Below are positions 18,811 to 28,057 of a stretch of DNA of 64,000 bases, piece after piece. Position 1 is the first letter of the stretch, and each line of letters begins with the position of its first letter. The stretch covers positions 1-64,000 of the forward strand of contig CAJOHJ010000003.1 of the NCBI GenBank assembly GCA_905234265.1. Direction: 5' to 3'. The DNA is from an uncultured Prevotella sp. (GTDB taxonomy: Bacteria; Bacteroidota; Bacteroidia; Bacteroidales; Bacteroidaceae). A program made the position numbers and the translations under genes. The notes under the pieces are model-generated. The model saw only the letters and a program-made list of their open reading frames with translations. It searched no databases and was not told the origin of the DNA.

Positions 18811-20397
18811 CTACTTGTGGTCTACGGCACACTGCTCTACAGGCAGGCACTGCTTGTAGTTTTCAATGTATTTCTCGAAACCGGCAACGTCGGCAGCATC
18901 AGGCGAAATGCTGACGCCCTTGTTGCCTGCAAAGACAACCACGTCGAGGTAGTCGGCAAGCGACATGCCCTTGTTGTTTATCAGGTAGGCGGCAAGGAGT
19001 GCAATGCCCCATGCTCCGCCTTCGCCAGCTGTCTCCATAACCGATATTGGCGAATTAAGCGCTGCGGCAAGCATTTTCTGCCCCACGCCTGCTGTCTTGA
19101 AATATCCGCCATGACCGGTGATGCGGTCAACCTTTACATTTTCTTCCTTGAGAAGTATGTCGTTGCCAAGCTTCAAAACGCCAATGGCACCATACAAGTG
19201 GGCGCGCATGAAGTTTGCCAGGTTGAACTTGTCGTTGGCTGAACGGACGAACAGCGGACGGCCGTCCTGCAGTCCTGTGACAGGCTCACCGGAAACATAG
19301 TTGTAGGAAATCAGTCCGCCACAATCGGCATCGCCTAAGAGTGCGTGGTTAAACAAACGCTCATAAAGCGCATTCATGTCAACGGTGACACCCAAGAGCT
19401 GCTGATATTCCTTGAACAACGACACCCATGCGTTAATATCAGACGTGCAGTTGTTGCAGTGTACCATAGCTACCAGCGAACCGTCGGGAGTTGTCACCAT
19501 ATCAATCATCTCGTATGGCTTGGACAACGGCTTCTCCAAGACAATCATGGAGAATGACGACGTGCCTGCAGAAACGTTACCAGTGCGCTGCTTTACGGCG
19601 TTCGTGGCAACCATGCCCGTTCCGGCATCACCCTCTGGAGGACACACCGGAATGCCAGCCTTCAGATGGCCGGAGACATCCAGACGCTTAGCACCTTCTG
19701 GCGTCAGGAAGCCTGCGCTCTCGCCGGCATTGAGTGTCTTTGGCAGAATGTCAAGAAGCTTCCATGAGAAGCCCTTTGGGGCAATGAGCTGATTGAACTT
19801 GTCTACCATTCCGGCATCGTAGGTCTTTGTGGCCGGGTCGACGGGAATCATGCCCGAGGCATCACCAATGCCAAGGACGAACTGTCCGGTAACCTGCCAA
19901 TGGACGTATCCGGCAAGCGTGGTAAGGTACTTGATGTCGGCAACATGCTCTTCGTTGTCGATAATTGCCTCATAAAGGTGGCTTATGCTCCAGCGCAGCG
20001 GGATGTTGTAGTTGAACAGTTCCGACAGTGCAGCTGCAGCCTTGCCTGTATTGGTGTTTCGCCACGTGCGGAACGGCACCAGGATTTCCTGCTTTTCATT
20101 AAAGGCCATGTAGCCGTGCATCATTGCTGAAAAGCCTATTGCAGCAAGGCTCTCAATCTCGCAGTCGTACTGCTGCTGGACATTGCGGCGCAAGTCGGCA
20201 TAACAGTCTTGCAAGCCATACCATATTGCCTCTATGGAGTAAGTCCACAGGCCGTCGACAAGCTGGTTTTCCCACTCGTGGCTGCCCTGTGCGATTGGCT
20301 TGTTGTCATGGTCGATAAGAACAGCCTTTATACGTGTAGAGCCAAACTCTATGCCAAGAATGGCTTTACCTGCTTCTATTGTTTGTTTTGCGTCCAT
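18811..20397 (-). CDS. FGGY-family carbohydrate kinase, probable L-ribulokinase
   Basis: ATP-dependent sugar kinase of 528 aa. The N-terminal phosphate-binding motif ILGIEFGSTRIKAVLIDHD and the mid-protein TGNVSAGTSSFSMIV fit the FGGY fold, and a second domain carries GGYFKTAGVGQKMLAAAL near the C-terminus. Position, one base after araA and downstream of araD, argues for phosphorylation of L-ribulose. The sequence looks closer to the xylulokinase-like group than to the classical AraB of E. coli, a non-orthologous replacement I recall in Bacteroides arabinose operons. Xylulokinase activity remains the alternative. Confidence 0.85.
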   Translation of the reverse strand: MDAKQTIEAGKAILGIEFGSTRIKAVLIDHDNKPIAQGSHEWENQLVDGLWTYSIEAIWYGLQDCYADLRRNVQQQYDCEIESLAAIGFSAMMHGYMAFNEKQEILVPFRTWRNTNTGKAAAALSELFNYNIPLRWSISHLYEAIIDNEEHVADIKYLTTLAGYVHWQVTGQFVLGIGDASGMIPVDPATKTYDAGMVDKFNQLIAPKGFSWKLLDILPKTLNAGESAGFLTPEGAKRLDVSGHLKAGIPVCPPEGDAGTGMVATNAVKQRTGNVSAGTSSFSMIVLEKPLSKPYEMIDMVTTPDGSLVAMVHCNNCTSDINAWVSLFKEYQQLLGVTVDMNALYERLFNHALLGDADCGGLISYNYVSGEPVTGLQDGRPLFVRSANDKFNLANFMRAHLYGAIGVLKLGNDILLKEENVKVDRITGHGGYFKTAGVGQKMLAAALNSPISVMETAGEGGAWGIALLAAYLINNKGMSLADYLDVVVFAGNKGVSISPDAADVAGFEKYIENYKQCLPVEQCAVDHK

Positions 20398-20398
20398 A

Positions 20399-21940
20399 TT
20401 AGCGTAAAGCTTTGTTTAACATGTAGTACATCTCATTGTTCTGCAGTTGCTGCTTGAACTCATAGGTCTTCGTGTCCTTGTTAATCTTGACGTACTCGAT
20501 GCCAAGTATTTCAGCGAAGTCCTCCCAGAACTCCTCGGTGACGTCGTAGGAGAATGCACTGTGGTGAGTGCCGCCAGCCAGTATCCAGGCACCGGCACCA
20601 ATCTCAAACGTAGGCTGCGGAACCCAAAGGGCAGAAGCCACAGGCAGATTAGGCATGGGCTTTGGCTCGATGCACTCTACTTCCTGCGAGATGAGGCGGA
20701 AACGGTTGCCCAGGTCGACAACGGTAGCCTTGATGCCACGGCCAACCTTTGACGTGAATACCAGACGGGCAGTCTGCTGCTTGCGGATGCCGATGCCAAG
20801 GAAGTGAACCTCCAGCTTGGGTTTGTCGACAGCGATGAGCGGACATACTTCCAGCATGTGGCTCTGCAGGCACGACGAACGGTCGCCGGCAAAGTTGAGC
20901 GTATAGTCCTCAAGGAACGAGCAGCCCGTGGGCAGTCCTTGCGAGGCAACCCACAGCGTGCGATAGAGGCATGCAGTCTTCCAGTCGCCCTCGGCACCAA
21001 AGCCGATACCCTCGGCCATCAGACGCTGAGAGGCCAGACCGGGTATCTGGTCGAAGCCTGCAAAGTTGGCGTCGTTGATGTCTGCATCGCCAAGGTCGTC
21101 AAAGTTGGTAGTAAAGGCCGTAGCACCTTCGTCCTTCAGGACTCTGCGCAGGGTAATCTCGGCACGGGCGGCATTGCGCACCTTCTGCCAGTAGACCTCT
21201 TCCCCACTCTCGTCAATCTTGATGGTATACTCTTTCTTGTATTCCTCTACCAAAGCGTCTACTTCGGCATTGGTCACCTTCTTCCAGTAATTCATCATCG
21301 AGCTGACGGGATAGTAGTCCACATGATAGCCAAGGCGCTGTTCGAACTCAACACGGTCGCCGTCGGTCACGGCAACGTTGTTCATGTTCATGCCAAACAT
21401 CAGGCAGCGAACATTATGGGCATCGGCAACACCGGCGCACACACGGGCCCAGACGGCAATCTTCTTCTGAGCCTCTTCGCTCTTCCAGTAGCCGCAGACA
21501 ACCTTGCGTGGAACGCGCATGCGTGTGCAGATGTGTCCGAACTCTATGTCGCCGTGCGCGCTCTGGTTAAGGTTCATGAAGTCCATGTCCATGGTTTCCC
21601 AGGGTATCTCAGCATTATACTGAGTGTGGAAGTGCAGCAGGGGTTTGTGGAGTGCCTGCAGGCCCTTGATCCACATCTTGGCAGGCGAGAAGGTGTGCAT
21701 CCAGGTGATGATGCCAACGCACTTGTCGTCGTTGTTGGCAGCCTTCATCACGTCCTCGACTTCCTTGGAGGAGTTGGCCGTACCTTTATAGACTACCTTG
21801 ATGGGAATAATACCGCTGTCGTTCAGTCCGGCAACCATTTCCTTTGAGTGACCGTCGACGGCAACAACGGCGTCGCCACCATAGAGCAGCTGCGCGCCTG
21901 TCACCCACCATATCTCTAAATTATCGAATGCTTTTACCAT
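20399..21940 (-). CDS. araA: L-arabinose isomerase
   Basis: Mn2+-dependent conversion of L-arabinose to L-ribulose. At 513 aa it is the usual family length. Metal and catalytic positions are visible by alignment from memory with E. coli AraA: E317 (GFGAEGDW), E344 (CSFLEDY), H361 (LQSHM) and H459/H460 (GGTHHSAF). The N-terminus EIWWVTGAQLLYG is characteristic. One base separates it from the downstream kinase. The 118-bp spacer upstream toward araD is largely filled by repeat array C, so araA may need its own promoter or rely on readthrough. Confidence 0.97.
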   Translation of the reverse strand: MVKAFDNLEIWWVTGAQLLYGGDAVVAVDGHSKEMVAGLNDSGIIPIKVVYKGTANSSKEVEDVMKAANNDDKCVGIITWMHTFSPAKMWIKGLQALHKPLLHFHTQYNAEIPWETMDMDFMNLNQSAHGDIEFGHICTRMRVPRKVVCGYWKSEEAQKKIAVWARVCAGVADAHNVRCLMFGMNMNNVAVTDGDRVEFEQRLGYHVDYYPVSSMMNYWKKVTNAEVDALVEEYKKEYTIKIDESGEEVYWQKVRNAARAEITLRRVLKDEGATAFTTNFDDLGDADINDANFAGFDQIPGLASQRLMAEGIGFGAEGDWKTACLYRTLWVASQGLPTGCSFLEDYTLNFAGDRSSCLQSHMLEVCPLIAVDKPKLEVHFLGIGIRKQQTARLVFTSKVGRGIKATVVDLGNRFRLISQEVECIEPKPMPNLPVASALWVPQPTFEIGAGAWILAGGTHHSAFSYDVTEEFWEDFAEILGIEYVKINKDTKTYEFKQQLQNNEMYYMLNKALR

Positions 21941-21961
21941 ATTATATATATGTATATGAAA

Positions 21962-22066
21962 TTATTTGTGTGACTTACGAAATTATCTCTGTGAGAAAAA
22001 AAATTATCTCTGCATGTTACGAAATTATCTCACAGAGATAAAAAATTATCTCTGCGAGTTATTTTT
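21962..22066 (+). repeat. 21-bp tandem repeat array C (5 units) inside the arabinose gene cluster
   Basis: Five units at exact 21-bp steps from 21962. Unit 3 (22004-22024) is the consensus TTATCTCTGCATGTTACGAA plus A. The others diverge strongly, yet each keeps TTAT at its start. Unit 4 contains the perfect hairpin TTATCTC-ACA-GAGATAA (22025-22041). The last unit runs into the final codons of araD. Confidence 0.85.
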
Positions 22067-22757
22067 TCTTCTGTCCGTAATAGGCATTGGGACCATGCTT
22101 GCGGGAGAAATGTTTCTCGACGAGCAGCGGGTTCATCGTTGTCTGCGGATTGACACAGAAGGAGACAAATGCCATTTTAGCCACCTGCTCGGTGACAACG
22201 GCATGATAGACAGCCTGGTCGGCATCCTTGCCCCATGCAAAAGGACCGTGGTTCTTAACAAGCACAGCAGGAGTGTGGACAGGGTTGATGTTGCCGTTCA
22301 GGAAGCGGTTGACGATGACGACACCTGTGTTGTGTTCATATTCTGCCATCTGGTCTTCCGTCATAGAGTCGGTGCAGGGAATGCAGTCGTGGAAGTAGTC
22401 GGCATGAGTGGTGCCGATGTTGGGAATATCCTTGCCAGCCTGCGCCCATGCGGTGGCATAGGTGCTGTGAGTATGCACTATTCCGCCTAATTCAGGAAAG
22501 GCCTTGTAGAGAACAAGATGTGTGGGAGTGTCGCTGGACGGGTTGAGGTCGCCCTCCACGACTTTGCCCGTTGCCAAGTCGACAACGACCATGTCCGACG
22601 CTTTCATTACGTCATATTCTACGCCAGAGGGCTTGATGACCACCAGTCCGCTTTCGCGGTCGATGGCAGAGACATTGCCCCATGTGAAGATTACGAGATT
22701 ATGCTTTACTAAATCAAGGTTTGCACGAAAAACCTTTTCTTTTAATTCTTCTAACAT
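22059..22757 (-). CDS. araD: L-ribulose-5-phosphate 4-epimerase
   Basis: Zn2+-dependent class II aldolase-fold enzyme converting L-ribulose 5-phosphate to D-xylulose 5-phosphate. The 232-aa protein has the start [20 protein letters not shown], the zinc-binding [12 protein letters not shown], a further His in TTHADYF and the [12 protein letters not shown] block. Its length matches AraD. It follows the Nudix regulator by 22 bases and is followed by repeat array C. The C-terminal KK codons and stop are embedded in the last repeat unit. Confidence 0.95.
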   Translation of the reverse strand: MLEELKEKVFRANLDLVKHNLVIFTWGNVSAIDRESGLVVIKPSGVEYDVMKASDMVVVDLATGKVVEGDLNPSSDTPTHLVLYKAFPELGGIVHTHSTYATAWAQAGKDIPNIGTTHADYFHDCIPCTDSMTEDQMAEYEHNTGVVIVNRFLNGNINPVHTPAVLVKNHGPFAWGKDADQAVYHAVVTEQVAKMAFVSFCVNPQTTMNPLLVEKHFSRKHGPNAYYGQKKK

Positions 22758-22779
22758 AACAGTCTGATAGTATTATTCT

Positions 22780-23457
22780 TTAAAGTCTGAAATTGGGATC
22801 CTCCTGATAGGAAGCCTTGTTGAAACGGTATAGATAGGCACCGCGCTTGGAGCCTGTCTTGTCTATGAATTTCGTCTTTTCGATGAAGTGCATTTCCTTG
22901 ATGCGCTTGCGGAAGTTGCGCTTGTCGATTTCCTCACCGTTAACGGCTTCGTACAGGCGTTGCAGCTGAGTAAGGGTAAACAGGTCAGGCAGCAGTTCAA
23001 AGCCTACAGGCTCCGTCTTCATCTTCTGGCGGATAAGGCCGTGGGCCTTGGTAATCATTTCGTTGTGGTCTGAATACATCTTCGGCACGTTCTCTATGTC
23101 AATCCATTGAAGACCATAGTGCTGAAGCAAGGCTTCGTCATAGTCCTTAACGTTGATCATGGCATAGTAGGCGACAGAGACCACACGTTCTCCCGGATCG
23201 CGCTCAATGTTGCCGAAAGCTCCGACCTGCTGCATATAGATGTCATGAAGCCCTGTAAGCTCTTGAAGAGTGCGCGCCGCAGAGTCGTCAAGGCTCTCGT
23301 CGGAGCGGACGAAGCCTCCATAGAGACTCCATTCGCCACGACCGGGATCCATGTTGCGCCGACCAATGAGAACCTGCAGCTTGTTGCTGTCAAATCCAAA
23401 TATTATGCAGTCGACGGATAGATATACTTTTTGATATTCTGAATAGAATGCTGTCAT
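22780..23457 (-). CDS. Nudix-related transcriptional regulator of arabinose use (AraR type)
   Basis: The 225-aa protein has an N-terminal Nudix-like domain (about 10-140). LIGRRNMDPGRGEWSLYGGFV is followed by a Nudix-box-like stretch DESLDDSAARTLQELTGL that lacks the full catalytic REUxEE pattern. The C-terminal winged-helix domain (about 145-225) includes DKRNFRKRIKEMHFIEKTKF. This is the NrtR-like architecture. In Bacteroides a Nudix-type AraR represses arabinose genes and responds to L-arabinose; the location between the symporter and araD fits that role. The missing catalytic residues suggest a sensor rather than a hydrolase. Its operator was not identified. Confidence 0.85.
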   Translation of the reverse strand: MTAFYSEYQKVYLSVDCIIFGFDSNKLQVLIGRRNMDPGRGEWSLYGGFVRSDESLDDSAARTLQELTGLHDIYMQQVGAFGNIERDPGERVVSVAYYAMINVKDYDEALLQHYGLQWIDIENVPKMYSDHNEMITKAHGLIRQKMKTEPVGFELLPDLFTLTQLQRLYEAVNGEEIDKRNFRKRIKEMHFIEKTKFIDKTGSKRGAYLYRFNKASYQEDPNFRL

Positions 23458-23466
23458 TTTTCTTGA

Positions 23467-25449
23467 TTACCACAAAGCAATGTAGAGAATTGTCAGGATG
23501 ACAATAACACCAATGGCACCGATGTTGAATGTGCGGTCGGTGTGGAACACGTTCAGGTCGATGGCAACACGCTTCGGGTCCTGAACCTTGTCAAGAGCGT
23601 TAGAACGCAGATAGATGCCGATGGTAGCTGTCATTGCGGCAAAGAATATCATTGCTCCCTCGAAGCCGTGAATGTGCATCGTTGTGTTGAAGAAACCGCC
23701 AATGAACAGGACAAAGGAGATGGCAGCGATGCAGAACATGATGGTGCTCCAGCGCAGCTGTGTCTTGATGGTATGCTCGTCGAGTTCGTCGGCAGGTACG
23801 GCCTTGTTGCTCTTCAGCGAAATCCAGATGAAGAGGACTACCAGCGTGATGAACACTACACCTGAACGGATGAGGAACGGCATTTCAGGGAATGCAAACT
23901 TGTAGATGATGGAGAAGGCGAAGGTGCCGATGGCGCAAACAACGGCTGCAGTGCCGCTGGCACGCTTCCACAGCAAGCCGAGGCCGAAGATTACTACTAC
24001 GCCGGGATATACGAAGGCTGAGTATTCCTGAATGAACTGGAATGCCTGGTCAATGCCGCCCATAAGAGGATAAACTGCTGTCAAGGCAATGATGAGGGCG
24101 CAGACAGAGGTTATGCGGCCTACGGTCACCAGTCGCTTCTCAGAGGCGTTCTTGTTGATGAACTGCTTGTAGATATCCATCGTGAAGAGCGTAGACGTTG
24201 AGTTGAACATAGAGGCCAGCGACGAGATGACAGCTGCAGCAAGGGCTGCAAACGAAAGACCCTTGACAACGACCGGGGTGAAGTTACGGATCAGGAACGG
24301 ATAAGCATCGTCAGAGCGGGTGATGGAACCTGCAAGTGTGTCGCGAAGTCCTGCACACTCAGGAGCATTCATAATGTAGAAGGCACATACACCGGGGATG
24401 CAGACGATGAACGGAATCAAAATCTTAAGGAAAGCGGCGAAAACCATACCCTTCTTGGCCTCGTCGAGAGACTTGGCAGCAAGACCCTTCTGAATGATGT
24501 ACTGGTTGAAGCCCCAGTAGCCAAGGTTGGTGAGCCACAATGCACCGAAAATCAGCACGATGCCAGGATTGGTGAAGAATGGGTCTTCCTTCTGGATGAT
24601 GTTGCCGGCAGAGTCTGCCACACCGTTGATGACAGGATAAAGGTCTTCGTTTCTGGTAACTACAAGATTGAAGTGCTTGTCGCCGTCAATCGACGCGAGA
24701 TAGTCCTTGATGTGAAGCAGGGCGTCCCAGGCTCCTCCCAGGCCCATTTCGCTGCCGATGACTGAAAGTGCTGCATAGGCAGTAATCAAACCGCCGCCAA
24801 CAAGGAATGTAACCTGCATAACGTCAGTCCATGCCACTGATGCCAGACCGCCATAGATAGAATAAATACCTGCAATGAGGAACAGGGCGAGAATGATGCA
24901 CATGCGCACCTGGTCGATTTCCATGCCTGCAACAGAGAATGTCATGTCTGTCGGCAAGCCAAGAATCTGCTGGATGGCAAGAGCGCCAAGCCAGGCAACA
25001 GAAGTAAGGTTGACAAACACATAGAGGAAGAGCCACAGCAGCGAGAAAGCGAAGCCGACTCCCCAGTTATAGCGCTCACGCAAGAACTGCGGTATCGTGA
25101 AAATCTTCTTCTCAATCATAAGTGGCAGCAGGAACTTGCCCACTACAAGCAGGGTGGCTGCAGCCATCAGCTCGTAGGCTGCCTGTGCGATACCTGATGC
25201 AAAGGCCGAACCGGACATGCCGATGAACTGCTCTGCAGAAATGTTGGCTGCAATCAGAGAGGCACCTACAGCCCACCAGGTCAGAGTGTTGCCTGCAAGG
25301 AAATAGTCGGTTGACGACTTCTCTTCACCCTTCTTGCTGCGCGACAGGAACAATCCCATGCCCACCAGAATGATGATGTAGATGACAAAGACCAGATAGT
25401 CGGCAGTTTCAAAGCCGTTGGTACTTAACGCTTCAAAAATCTTGTTCAT
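23467..25449 (-). CDS. Sodium/sugar symporter (SSS family), probable L-arabinose transporter
   Basis: Inner-membrane Na+-coupled sugar uptake. The 660-aa protein has about 14 hydrophobic spans and the SSS hallmarks. These include DYFLAGNTLTWWAVGASLIA, NISAEQFIGMSGSAFASGIA and GLASVAWTDVMQVTFLVGGG, plus WGFNQYIIQKGLAAKSLDEA; the last resembles the SGLT signature. Length resembles SGLT-like members. It is encoded between the exported mutarotase and the arabinose regulator with gaps of 49 and 9 bases, which points to L-arabinose, although galactose or a broader range is possible. Confidence 0.9.
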   Translation of the reverse strand: MNKIFEALSTNGFETADYLVFVIYIIILVGMGLFLSRSKKGEEKSSTDYFLAGNTLTWWAVGASLIAANISAEQFIGMSGSAFASGIAQAAYELMAAATLLVVGKFLLPLMIEKKIFTIPQFLRERYNWGVGFAFSLLWLFLYVFVNLTSVAWLGALAIQQILGLPTDMTFSVAGMEIDQVRMCIILALFLIAGIYSIYGGLASVAWTDVMQVTFLVGGGLITAYAALSVIGSEMGLGGAWDALLHIKDYLASIDGDKHFNLVVTRNEDLYPVINGVADSAGNIIQKEDPFFTNPGIVLIFGALWLTNLGYWGFNQYIIQKGLAAKSLDEAKKGMVFAAFLKILIPFIVCIPGVCAFYIMNAPECAGLRDTLAGSITRSDDAYPFLIRNFTPVVVKGLSFAALAAAVISSLASMFNSTSTLFTMDIYKQFINKNASEKRLVTVGRITSVCALIIALTAVYPLMGGIDQAFQFIQEYSAFVYPGVVVIFGLGLLWKRASGTAAVVCAIGTFAFSIIYKFAFPEMPFLIRSGVVFITLVVLFIWISLKSNKAVPADELDEHTIKTQLRWSTIMFCIAAISFVLFIGGFFNTTMHIHGFEGAMIFFAAMTATIGIYLRSNALDKVQDPKRVAIDLNVFHTDRTFNIGAIGVIVILTILYIALW

Positions 25450-25498
25450 TGTTTTTATTGTTTATTTTGTGATTATGTTATCTTTCTCCACTTGCAAA

Positions 25499-26680
25499 TT
25501 ACTTCACAGAGAACTTATATGCCGCATGGCTGAAATACTTTTCGCCCGGGCGGAGAACAGGACTTGCCCATTCTGGATGGTTTGGTGAGTCAGGGAATTT
25601 CTGGCTCTCCAGACAAACACTGACATGCTTGGGATATTTGATGCCATGCTTGCGGATAATGTCGGCATCACGGCCTACGCCCTGGAAGTTTGCGCTGTAG
25701 ACCTGTACACCCGGCTCGTTGGTGAACATTTCCATGAAGATGCCCGACTGCGGCGAATAAAGCGAAGCACATACCTGGGTGTCGTCGCCCTTTCCGTCTT
25801 TATAGGTGTTCAGGCAGTAGTTGTGGTCATAGCCTGTAGCGTTCTGTATCTGGTCATACTGGGAATTGATGGAGTCTCCAACGGCATGGGGAGTGCGGAA
25901 ATCAAAAGGAGTTCCTTCCACGCTGCGGATCTGTCCGGTAGGAATGTACTTAGCATCGCTTGCCGTGAAGTTGTCTGCGTTGACATACAGCACCTGGTCG
26001 TATGCTGCCTTAGTGAAGTCGCCAGACAGGTTGTAGTAATTGTGGTTAGTCTGGTTGATTATGGTAGCCTTGTCGGTTTCAGCCTCCCAAGTGATGTCAA
26101 GGATATTGTCTGACGTCACCGTGTAAGTTGTAACGGCGGTTACTTTGCCGGGGAAACCGTTTTCTCCGTCTTCGGCAACTATCGTCAGACGCAATATGGA
26201 GTCGCCAATCTGCTCTGCGTCATACACTTGGTTCATCCAACCCGTGGTGCCGCCACCATGCAGACAATTCTCATTGTCGTTGGCTTTCAGCTGATATTCC
26301 TGTCCGTCGATGGTAAACTTCGACTGCTTGATTCTGTTTGCATAGCGGCCTACACTTGAACCGTAGTCAGAGGGAGAGTTCAGTGTGTCAGTATACTGCT
26401 GGATGTTGTCAAAGCCTAAAACCACATCAGTAGGCTTGTTGTCCTTGTCGGGTACTACCAGCGAGACTATGCGTCCGCCGTAATTGGTGATGCACACCTC
26501 CATGCCCGATTGGTTCTTCAAAGTGTACAGTTTCACTTGCTTTTCATTGATTACTGTGTCAAATTTGGCAGGATCCAAGCCGGACACTGTCAGGTTGGCA
26601 TTTCCTTTGCCACCTGTGCATGCCGTCGACATTACTAAAGTAATGCCCAACGCAACAAAAGCTGATGTTAAGTTTTTCAT
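25499..26680 (-). CDS. galM: Exported aldose 1-epimerase (mutarotase)
   Basis: Interconverts alpha and beta anomers of aldoses. The 393-aa protein has an N-terminal signal ending in a cysteine (ITLVMSTACTGG), probably a lipoprotein although the -3 residue is not the usual Leu. Mutarotase landmarks are YGGRIVSLVVPDKDNKPTDV, INQTNHNYYNLSG, GYDHNYCLN and VCLESQKFPDSPN with the catalytic Glu. It is the first gene of the symporter/arabinose set, so it probably acts in the periplasm on sugar before uptake. A -7-like TAATTTTA lies at 26723-26730 on the minus strand with a TTG 21 bases further up. The other mutarotase at 28 kb lacks a signal peptide. Confidence 0.92.
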   Translation of the reverse strand: MKNLTSAFVALGITLVMSTACTGGKGNANLTVSGLDPAKFDTVINEKQVKLYTLKNQSGMEVCITNYGGRIVSLVVPDKDNKPTDVVLGFDNIQQYTDTLNSPSDYGSSVGRYANRIKQSKFTIDGQEYQLKANDNENCLHGGGTTGWMNQVYDAEQIGDSILRLTIVAEDGENGFPGKVTAVTTYTVTSDNILDITWEAETDKATIINQTNHNYYNLSGDFTKAAYDQVLYVNADNFTASDAKYIPTGQIRSVEGTPFDFRTPHAVGDSINSQYDQIQNATGYDHNYCLNTYKDGKGDDTQVCASLYSPQSGIFMEMFTNEPGVQVYSANFQGVGRDADIIRKHGIKYPKHVSVCLESQKFPDSPNHPEWASPVLRPGEKYFSHAAYKFSVK

Positions 26681-26763
26681 ACTTATTTACGGATAAATAG
26701 TTATTGATTAAGTAATTTGGGTGTAAAATTACCATTTTTTTTTTACTGCCACAATTTTTTTAC

Positions 26764-26796
26764 AAAAAAAAATAGTGTAAAGTGCTTACTTTACAC
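26764..26796 (-). terminator. Terminator of galK
   Basis: GTGTAAAG (26775-26782) and CTTTACAC (26789-26796) form a perfect 8-bp stem with a 6-nt loop. On the minus strand it is followed by TATTTTTTTTTG. An outer AATAGTG/CACTATT pairing extends it. Confidence 0.85.
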
Positions 26797-26840
26797 CATA
26801 CACTATTTTTTTAACCTTTGTTAAGCCGTCAGACTGCTAT

Positions 26841-28004
26841 TTAGCATATCTTACGCGAGCCGTCACCGATGACTACGTCATAGACTTTTGGCTCATGGCC
26901 GTATTTCTCATTAAACTTCTTCTTGGCTGTTGCAATGAAGTTCTTGTAAAGGTCGTTGCGCACAAGATTGATGGTGCAGCCACCGAAGCCGCCGCCCATA
27001 ATACGAGAGCCTGTGACTTCACATTCCTTTGCAATGTCATTCAGGAAATCCAGTTCCTCACAGCTGACTTCGTAATCCTTGGAAAGCCCCTCGTGAGTCT
27101 GATACATCAGCTCGCCAACCTTTTCATAGTCACCGGCCAGCAGTGCATCGCAAACTCCAAGAACCCTGTCCTTCTCGCCAAGCACGAACTTTGCCCTGCG
27201 ATAGTCCTCTTCGCCGATAGTTTCCTTTACTTCCTCCAGTTCATCCCACGTACAGTCGCGCAATGTCTCATACTTCTTTTCCGGATGCTTGGCAGCAACA
27301 TGCTTGACAACATTCTCGCATGATTTACGACGGTCATTGTAAGGCGAACCTGCCAACTGGTGCTTGACAACTGAGTCTAACAGCACAAGGCGGTAGCCAT
27401 CAGGCTTAAAGGGGAAGTATTCAAATTCGCGCGAGCGGCAGTCAAGGCGCATCAGACAGCCAGCCTTGCCGAAGACAGACGCAAACTGGTCCATAATGCC
27501 GCAGTTCACTCCACAATAGTTGTGTTCCGTTGCCTGCCCAGCCAGCACCATGTCCCACTGTGACACTTTGTTGTCGCCGAAAAGGTCGTTCAGACCATAG
27601 GCGAAGCAGCTTTCCATAGCGGCTGAAGAAGACATTCCCGCACCCAATGGCACGTCGCCTGCGAATGCGATGTTGAAGCCTTTAACAGGGACTCCCAGCT
27701 TTCTCATTTCCAGAGCAATACCATAAATGTAGCGCGCCCATGAAGCACGTGGTCCGTTAGGATCGCTGAGCTTAAAGTCGACACGGTCCTTCAAGTCTAT
27801 TGCGTAAGCCATTACGGTATCCTCAGTGTCATTTATGCGAATCTCGGCCATCACACCTTTGTCGACAGCACCAGGAAACACGAATCCACCGTTATAGTCA
27901 GTATGCTCTCCGATAAGATTAATTCTTCCGGGTGAAGCATAGATACTTCCTGTCTTACCATCAAAGTGCTTTATAAAGCGGCTTCTTACAAAATCTATCT
28001 CCAT
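26841..28004 (-). CDS. galK: Galactokinase
   Basis: Phosphorylates alpha-D-galactose to galactose 1-phosphate, first committed Leloir step. The 387-aa GHMP kinase contains all family motifs: GRINLIGEHTDYNGGFVFP near the N-terminus, the ATP-binding VPLGAGMSSSAAME, the catalytic Asp in NCGIMDQFASVFG, and GGGFGGCTINLV near the C-terminus. It lies 53 bases after a cytosolic galM and ends at a strong terminator, so galM-galK form their own transcription unit. galT and galE are not in the window. Confidence 0.96.
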   Translation of the reverse strand: MEIDFVRSRFIKHFDGKTGSIYASPGRINLIGEHTDYNGGFVFPGAVDKGVMAEIRINDTEDTVMAYAIDLKDRVDFKLSDPNGPRASWARYIYGIALEMRKLGVPVKGFNIAFAGDVPLGAGMSSSAAMESCFAYGLNDLFGDNKVSQWDMVLAGQATEHNYCGVNCGIMDQFASVFGKAGCLMRLDCRSREFEYFPFKPDGYRLVLLDSVVKHQLAGSPYNDRRKSCENVVKHVAAKHPEKKYETLRDCTWDELEEVKETIGEEDYRRAKFVLGEKDRVLGVCDALLAGDYEKVGELMYQTHEGLSKDYEVSCEELDFLNDIAKECEVTGSRIMGGGFGGCTINLVRNDLYKNFIATAKKKFNEKYGHEPKVYDVVIGDGSRKIC

Positions 28005-28057
28005 AATTGTTATTGATTTAAAGGTTTACGGATTTCATGTTAAACAGTAGGAAAAGC

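Noticed and set aside
20804..21847. Long plus-strand frame opposite araA
   Set aside because: araA is complete with its active-site residues; the antisense frame shows no protein family features.
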